DNA of 64,000 nt from Sabethes cyaneus. Taxonomy: Eukaryota > Arthropoda > Insecta > Diptera > Culicidae. The notes under the pieces were generated by a model. It saw only the letters and a program-made list of their open reading frames with translations. It did no database searches and was not told where the DNA came from. Below are positions 58,190-64,000 of this stretch, in pieces. The stretch's first letter is position 1, and every line of letters starts with the position of its first letter. Made by a program: the position numbers and the translations under genes. The stretch spans positions 55,159,544-55,223,543 of the forward strand of contig NC_071354.1 of the NCBI RefSeq assembly GCF_943734655.1, in the 5' to 3' direction.

Positions 58190-58570
58190 GATCCACTACC
58201 TAGCGCCTCCACGTGGCCATACAGATGTGAGATGCGGGGTCGTATGGCTTTCGGCTTCTCATCTTACAACCCGTATTTTTTGACGAATCATTGAACCGCA
58301 CGGCTTTGTGTTCAAGTATTATCCACATATTATTTAAACTAATATTTTTGGTAGTTGGTGGTTTAATCTATTTTCAGAGAGCGACATAAGGCGCTATTTC
58401 CTCAGACTTTTGCAGCCTGGTTTCTGGTCTAAGTTCCATTACTTTATATCTGAGGGTCTGAGTATCACTTAACCTTTATTAGCACAAATTCTCCCAATCA
58501 CCGTCAATAAATCATTATATATAGGAAGCGTTCGGTATGGGAGGGCCACGCTTTTTCCCTCCTTAATTTA
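58190..58570 (+). repeat. Unclassified dispersed repeat, copy 2
   Basis: Matches 40850-41300 block by block (cactacctagcgcctccacg, aatatttttggtagtt, cacttaacctttattagcac, aataaatcattatatatagg). The family is unknown to me. Confidence 0.55.
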
Positions 58571-58689
58571 ATTTCCCAAATTGTCTAATTAAAAAATAAT
58601 ACCTCATGGAACCAAACAACGCTATAAATTTTATATACAAATTCACCTTCTTCTCAGTATATTCACCGATGGATTATCGATGGAACAGG

Positions 58690-61180
58690 AAACAGTCCGT
58701 CAGCTCTCCAGAAATAGAAGCAAAGAAAGAATAATCAGAAGCAGAAAAAAACAAAGAAAAGCACGAAGGAAAACGTGACAGAAACTGGACCAGCGGGTTA
58801 AAAAAAGAGTAAAAACACGTGATATAAAAGAATAAAAACTGCCATGAAAAACGTGACGTTAAAAAACAAAGAGAAAAAAAATATGGATTTTGGGCATTAT
58901 TATTTCAAGTTTAAATGTGAAAACCAAATCTATTCTTGCTTTAATATATACGTTGTTAATTTCCATGCAAAAATCTACGAAAAAAATACAAACACAAAAG
59001 ATAATTTTTTTGGCTGATTTTCGGAAATTCCGCTGTTTGAATTTCCATTTCTATTTCATGCTAGAAGCATTAACTCCACTCGTACACTCATTTTTCAAGT
59101 TTTTCAGGCTGTAGAGCCCACAGACAATTGATTTTATAAAAAAACATAACTCGTATCCTACAAATTATTTTTCGCCCCCCGATTTTTCAAGCCAATTTCC
59201 AAGGGGGGGGGGGGGCTTGACAAAAACTTTCAAAATGATTTGCAATGGCCTAAATACGAAACATAAATGAAATAAAAATGACAAAAATTAGACTAGAAAA
59301 GAGGAAAAACATAATAAAAACTGCAGAAAAGAGAGTAAAACAAAAGAAAAGTCGGGACTGAATCGGGTGAAAAACGGGACGGGATGAACGGAACAGCGGA
59401 AAACAGCGGATATAAGAGAGGAAAAACTAGAAAGGAAATGAGGTGAAACTAGGCAAATAGAAGGCAGACGGAATAGAAAAAGAAATGTGTCAGAAAAGGT
59501 GGGAAAACGGTAGAGAAAAGGGAAAACAAGACAAGAAAGACAACACGAAACAGTGAGTATGAGAAACAAAAATTTAAAAGAAAAGTAGTAATGAAGTAAG
59601 AAAACAATAGAAGAAAACTGGAAAATATGGTCAAACAAGATGCAAAAGGATGGGACAAGAAATGGAAAAATAGGAAAGATAAAACATAAAAACAGCCAGA
59701 ATGGGTCAAAGGAAAAGATAAAACAGCCAGAATGGGTCAAAGGAAAAGATAAAACGGGATAGAAAAAGACGAAAACGAGAAATAACATGGGAAAAACGGA
59801 GCGAGCGAGAGAAAAAACAGAGAGCCAAAAACAAAATAAAAATACGGAACAGACGCACAAACGGAGCATCAAAAATAGGAAAAAGGCACAGACGAAGACG
59901 AACGAAAAGAAGGCAATGAGAGAAACGAGTTAGAACAATATGACAAACGAAATGAAGGGAAAAAGAGAAGTAAAAAGACTGAAAAAGGGAAGAGAAACTG
60001 GACTGAAAAAGAGAAACGAGTTAGAACAATATGACAAACGAAATGAAGGGAAAAAGGGAAGTGAAAAGCGAAGAAAATAACAAAAAATGACTGCTAAAAA
60101 GAGAATGATGGGACATGAAACGCTTCTTCTGCCTCCCAGTTGGCCTCGAGGTAAGACGCTCGTCTAATAAGCCAGTCGTCGTATGCTCGAATCTCGGCTG
60201 GGAGAGGCTGTTAGAGTCAGTAGGATCGTAGCACTGACTCCGCGCTGTCCTGTATTCTAACAGCTGGTTGCGAAGTCTGTCGTATAAAAACAGAAGGTCA
60301 AATTTAGATAACGGAATTAGCATCCAGGCTTTGCTTTTTGGGACATGAAACGCAAGAAAAGGCAGTGGAAATGGAAATGGGAGAGGAAAGAAAATGGACG
60401 CAAGTAAAAGATAAAACGAAAAAAAAATTGATAAAACCGGGAGATAAAAATGAACACCAGAGATGAAAGAGACAAAGGGAACCAAAAGCAAAATGAAAAG
60501 GTTGATAAGACAAAAAAACGGAGCATCACAAATAGGGAAATGGCACAGGTAAAGACGAAAAACGAGAAGAAAAGGAGATAAAAAGAGTTATAAACACTGG
60601 AAAACCAAAAACGAAAAAAAAAGAAAAAATAAAAGAGAAAAGACCGAAAACGGGAAAGAAAATAACAAAAAACGAGTGATAAAAGCAGAAAACAAGACAA
60701 CAGGGTGATAAAAAGGGAAAATGGATCAAAGAAAAAGGTTAAAATGGAAAAGAAAAGACGAAACCGGGAAACAAAAATGCAAAACCGGAAAGGAAAGAGA
60801 AACAAGTAACCAGAAAAGGACAGAAAATAGAGCATAACAAAAGGGAAACTGAAAGAACAGGACAACAGAATACAAAAAAAGGGAAAAAAGAAGTGAAAAT
60901 ACTGAAAACGGCAAAGAAAATAATAAAAAATGAGTGAAGATTATGAGAAAAAAGAAGATTGATCATAAGAAAAACTGAAACAGGAAACGAAGAATCACGG
61001 GAACAGGAACAAAGCAGGAAACACAGGACAGAAAAAGGAAAACGAGAGAAAAAGCGAAAAAACGGCCAGAAAGTGCCACGAAAAAGAAGAAAAACTGAGC
61101 AAAAAGTGGAAAATAGGACAGGAAAAGACGAACGGTAGTACAATAAAAAGGTAAAACGTGTGAGAGGATAAGGCGAAAAA
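58690..61180. repeat. Purine-rich (GA) tract of about 2.4 kb
   Basis: The plus strand is overwhelmingly A/G with short variants of gaaaaacggga, gacgaaaac and aagaaaata but no strict period. Some longer duplicates occur, e.g. a 32-bp unit (agccagaatgggtcaaagga) twice at 59694-59740, and gagttagaacaatatgacaa twice at 59928 and 60019. The Phe/Leu-rich antisense frames are composition artefacts. Confidence 0.85.
60124..60338 (+). mobile_element. tRNA-derived SINE (Feilai-type) with perfect 15-bp target duplication
   Basis: TGGGACATGAAACGC flanks both sides (60109-60123, 60339-60353) exactly. The head TTGGCCTCGAGGTAAGACGC and the B-box-like GCTCGAATCTC are tRNA-like; the body (ggatcgtagcactgactccg, ttgcgaagtctgtcgtataa) matches my memory of a common Aedes SINE. 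The flanks are purine-rich, so the insertion stands out clearly. Confidence 0.88.
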
Positions 61181-61189
61181 TGTCTATTT

Positions 61190-61905
61190 TAATTTTGAGT
61201 CATATATCGTGTCTAATTTCGTGTCTAAACGCGTGTCCACGTCCAGTTTGAAATAAATAGAAAATTCAAGTCTAACTTAAAGTCGAAAGTCAAGTTCAAT
61301 TGCATGTTCGCTTTTAAGCCCAATTTCAAGTCTAATTTACTTTCAATTTTAGGTATAATTTTAAATCCAATGTAAACTCTAATTTAAATTTCAATTTCAA
61401 GTACAATGTGAATTTCAATTTCAAGTGCAATTTCTAGTCAAATTTCAAACATAATTCCAAGTTTTATTTCAAATCCAAATTAAATCCAATTTATGTCTAA
61501 TTTCAAGTACAATTTAAATACCGATTTAAGTTCAATTTTTGAATTGCGTCAAGTTTTGTATCATATTTAAACTTTAATTTCAAGCCCAATTCCAAGCCTA
61601 ACTCAATTCCTATTTCAAATAAAAACTTCAAATTCCGTTTTAGATACGATTTCATGTCCAATGCCAAGTAAAACTTCTAGTCTAAATTACTCTTAAAGCC
61701 TAATTTTAAAGCCAGTTTTAAGCCCAATTTCCAGTTCAATTTTAATTAAAGCCATTAGCCCCAATTAATCCAATTACAAGGTTAAATTGTCCTATGTCAA
61801 CTCCGATATCAAGTCTTATTGGAAATATAATTTCTAATACAGTTCCAAGTCTAATTTCTAGTTCAATTTCAACCTTAATTTCAAATCCAGTTGCAATCGA
61901 AAATC
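61190..61905. repeat. Degenerate minisatellite, unit of about 11-12 bp (CAATTTCAAGTC)
   Basis: Dozens of variants (aatttcaagtctaatttcaa, caagtccaatttc, taatttcaaatcc) follow each other without coding potential. It starts where the purine-rich tract ends. Confidence 0.85.
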
Positions 61906-63234
61906 CAGAGTTTTCAACCTTGGTAATTGGGTTGGTAATTTTATGATTAGTAGTAATAGATTCGCCATCCTACGTTTTTTCCATTTTTCCAGGCCAAAAC
62001 TTTCTTCTGAAAGGTTGGGTTCCCCACCTTCTGGTTATGTTTGAGCACGCTAGTGATAAGATCTTAAAATACTATTAGAAAGCACGTGTTCAACGGATGA
62101 AATGACAGCCATGTGAAATCGAGTACATATCTGAAAATATTAAATTTATTTCGATCCTATCAATAAACATCCAACATACTGCTGAGGGACAGAGGAGAAA
62201 GAACATAAAATCGTGATTGAAAATTACAGTGGGTAACAATATTCCAAATAAGACAAGTACATATTTGGGAACATAAAAACAGATAATAATCAGAAGAGGT
62301 ATTTCTGAGCGTCTTAGGAGTGTCAATTATGATTAATAAATAGTGGAAAAAGATTTTTAACTTTTCAAATGATGCAATAGTCGCATCTAGTAACAAATAT
62401 ACATCCTGTTTGTCTGTTCAACGTCTAAAGAGAACCTGTAAATTGAGAATAAGTTTTCTTCTAATTCTTTCATTGATGCCGGAATAATAAACAATAAAAC
62501 AATAAACTGAAAATATTTCTTCGTTTTTAAGCGCGAATTTTGTTAAAAAGATATAGTTTTCAATTCCTCATCATTTATTTCTGGTGCCCAAGACCGTTGT
62601 ATATTGTACGCAGTGTTACCATTCAATTTACGACCAAATTCTCATCGACGATAAAACCAATTATTTACCCATTTAATTAAGTATAACATATTGGATTGAA
62701 TATATTCTGCATGCGAAAATATCGATGTTGTGGCGATCAACGCTATAATTCTGAAGTAATCGATGGATTTATCACAATCAATTCGAAAACCAGCTTAAAT
62801 CTGATTAAAAAAAACACTCGGCATTTAAATTACTGCGAATCAGTATATTAACATCGGAATTATACACTGCTGACGTTGAACTTTTCGGATTACGTCCGCT
62901 AAATATTCAACACCATCAGCAGAGCGGAGGTTCAACAGATTTCTGTAGGATTTACAATCATTTCTCCAATGAATTTTATAGTATAGTAAAAGCTAAGCCT
63001 ACCAGATAGATGACAACAAACCCGTCTGTTTTAGCCAATATTTATCCAGAAGCTTATTTGCATACGCATTACCTATTCAAACAAGTTGCTCCCCGAATTA
63101 ATCCTTCTGATTTGTCAGCATCGTACCGCAGTGTCATCGTGTCATCGACTAGTTTACTGCTAGAGATGACATAGATGATGTGCCTCGTGCACTGTTTTCC
63201 GCAAATAAATCAATAAACAAATCTGTTTTCGTTC
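61906..63234. other. Nothing recognised
   Basis: AT-rich, no credible frame or repeat. Confidence 0.35.
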
Positions 63235-63421
63235 GCTCGGTTTCGCGGCTGTCCGTCCAGTAGGTACAGTGTCGACGGGTGGACAGGCGGATTTCACACG
63301 GCAGACGAAGCGCGCTACCGCATTCTACTGTTCAGAGCGCTGCAAGCTGGACTTTGACGGCTGGGTAAGCACGAACTTCCAGGCTGCTGCTGCTGCCGCT
63401 GCTGCCGCACGCTATGTCTGA
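63235..63421 (+). other. GC-rich island with an open Cys-containing frame; candidate exon
   Basis: CpG-rich in an AT-rich setting. One plus frame is open and reads TKRATAFYCSERCKLDFDGW, followed at 63365 by a good donor (tgg|gtaagc); read on, it enters an Ala run and stops at 63419. FYCSERC resembles FCS/MYM-type zinc fingers, but I cannot name a family. Alternatives: the noncoding first exon/promoter of Gyc76C on the minus strand, which lies 6 kb downstream on that strand, or an exon of a neighbouring gene. Confidence 0.35.
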
Positions 63422-63590
63422 AGGGTGCGATTATGCAACTTTGATGTACATAAAATTTTCTTTCACAACGTGTTAGTACAGGTCTTCACGATTCAGAATA
63501 TGCTAATTTAAAAAAAATCCATCGGGAAAAAATTGAAAAAAGTCAATTTGACTATTTTAGCTAAAATCAACCGGGTACAGGAGTATGCAC
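63408..63590 (+). repeat. Diverged relative of the foldback element, left arm only
   Basis: CACGCTATGTCTGAAGG matches the end of the element at 46175 (one difference in 17), and similarity continues for about 75 bp (aactt.gatg.ac, ttt.cttcac, gttagta). The matching right arm is not in the window. Confidence 0.5.
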
Positions 63591-64000
63591 TTATTTCATG
63601 ATAAAAAGTGTTCCGATTTTGTTCAAACTTTGTGGATTTGTTCTTTTTATGAAAATTAAGACCCGTATTTTTAATTTGGCGCTCCTGTTTCACCATTTTT
63701 TTAGCAAATACCTTTTAAAATAGTTGTTTAAAGAGTACCTCATTTTCCACTCGAAAGCCAGGTATTTGATGAAACAGGAACCGATCTGCATAATAGGGCT
63801 AGTGTCCCGTAACGCTAGAATGTGTCACCTTCTTTTGAATCCTTAACTTTTCCATGCCAATTTTGAATACTGACACGAAATCTTTAAATATTTTAATTTT
63901 TGTGCTTGATTAAATGAAAATTGTTAAATATGGAGAATTTCACTTGAAATAACTCGAAACAGTGGACCCGAACTCGAACTCGAAAAACTCGAACAGTGGT

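Noticed and set aside
59288..61143. Long Phe/Leu/Ser-rich antisense frames resembling multi-pass membrane proteins
   Set aside because: They lie opposite a purine-rich tract, where pyrimidine codons (TTT, TCC, CTT) are unavoidable and stops are rare.

Overview
The window is eukaryotic DNA from an insect, most likely a culicine (Aedes/Culex-like) mosquito. It has GT-AG introns of 64 bp to 11 kb, a receptor guanylyl cyclase whose closest known relative is Drosophila Gyc76C, and a dense load of decayed mobile elements of types familiar from mosquito genomes: RTE-like and R1-like LINEs, a Feilai-type tRNA-derived SINE, non-autonomous Helitrons, mariner, pogo and piggyBac relics, and long tetranucleotide tracts. 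The organism assignment is inference from memory; no search was run.

Two host genes are convincing and they converge. (1) Positions 1-6799, plus strand: the last five coding exons of a gene that starts before the window. They encode an acidic, Ser/Asn-rich, His/Gln-rich cytoplasmic-type tail ending in the class I PDZ ligand T-E-V. A roughly 1.95-kb 3'UTR probably ends at an AATAAA at 8729. The tail resembles that of Fat/Fat-like giant cadherins, but this is tentative. (2) Positions 57255-25244, minus strand: a complete 13-coding-exon gene for a receptor guanylyl cyclase. I rebuilt every exon with compatible GT/AG sites and phases; together they give 4548 nt, or 1515 aa plus stop. Domain order is signal peptide, polyQ linker, ANF-type ligand domain, one TM helix, pseudokinase domain, coiled coil, class III cyclase domain, and a 330-residue tail ending in a PDZ ligand (SMV). 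A noncoding 5' exon piece precedes the ATG; the promoter is not identified.

Layout: 1-6799 gene 1, with one 5.7-kb intron packed with nested LINEs; 6800-8750 its 3'UTR; 8750-25243 intergenic, holding a complete Helitron (10722-12121), a TIR element with an embedded LINE tail (12126-13334), a (TACA)n tract, a 2.4-kb pogo-like element (14697-17106), RTE fragments and a mariner fossil; 25244-57305 the cyclase gene, with three large introns (7.3, 11.3 and 7.3 kb) filled with elements while all others are under 400 bp; 57306-64000 upstream of the cyclase, with a 2.4-kb purine-rich tract carrying a clean SINE insertion, a degenerate CAATTTCAAGTC-type array and a GC-rich island at 63235-63421.

I did not find a convincing new biological system. 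The most interesting structures are: two independent cases of an R1-like LINE inserted in an RTE-like LINE; a 641-bp nearly perfect foldback element with a 5-bp target duplication, sitting inside a 13-bp minisatellite; paired Helitron insertions with intact TC...CTAG ends; and the GC-rich island with a Cys-rich open frame ending in a good splice donor.
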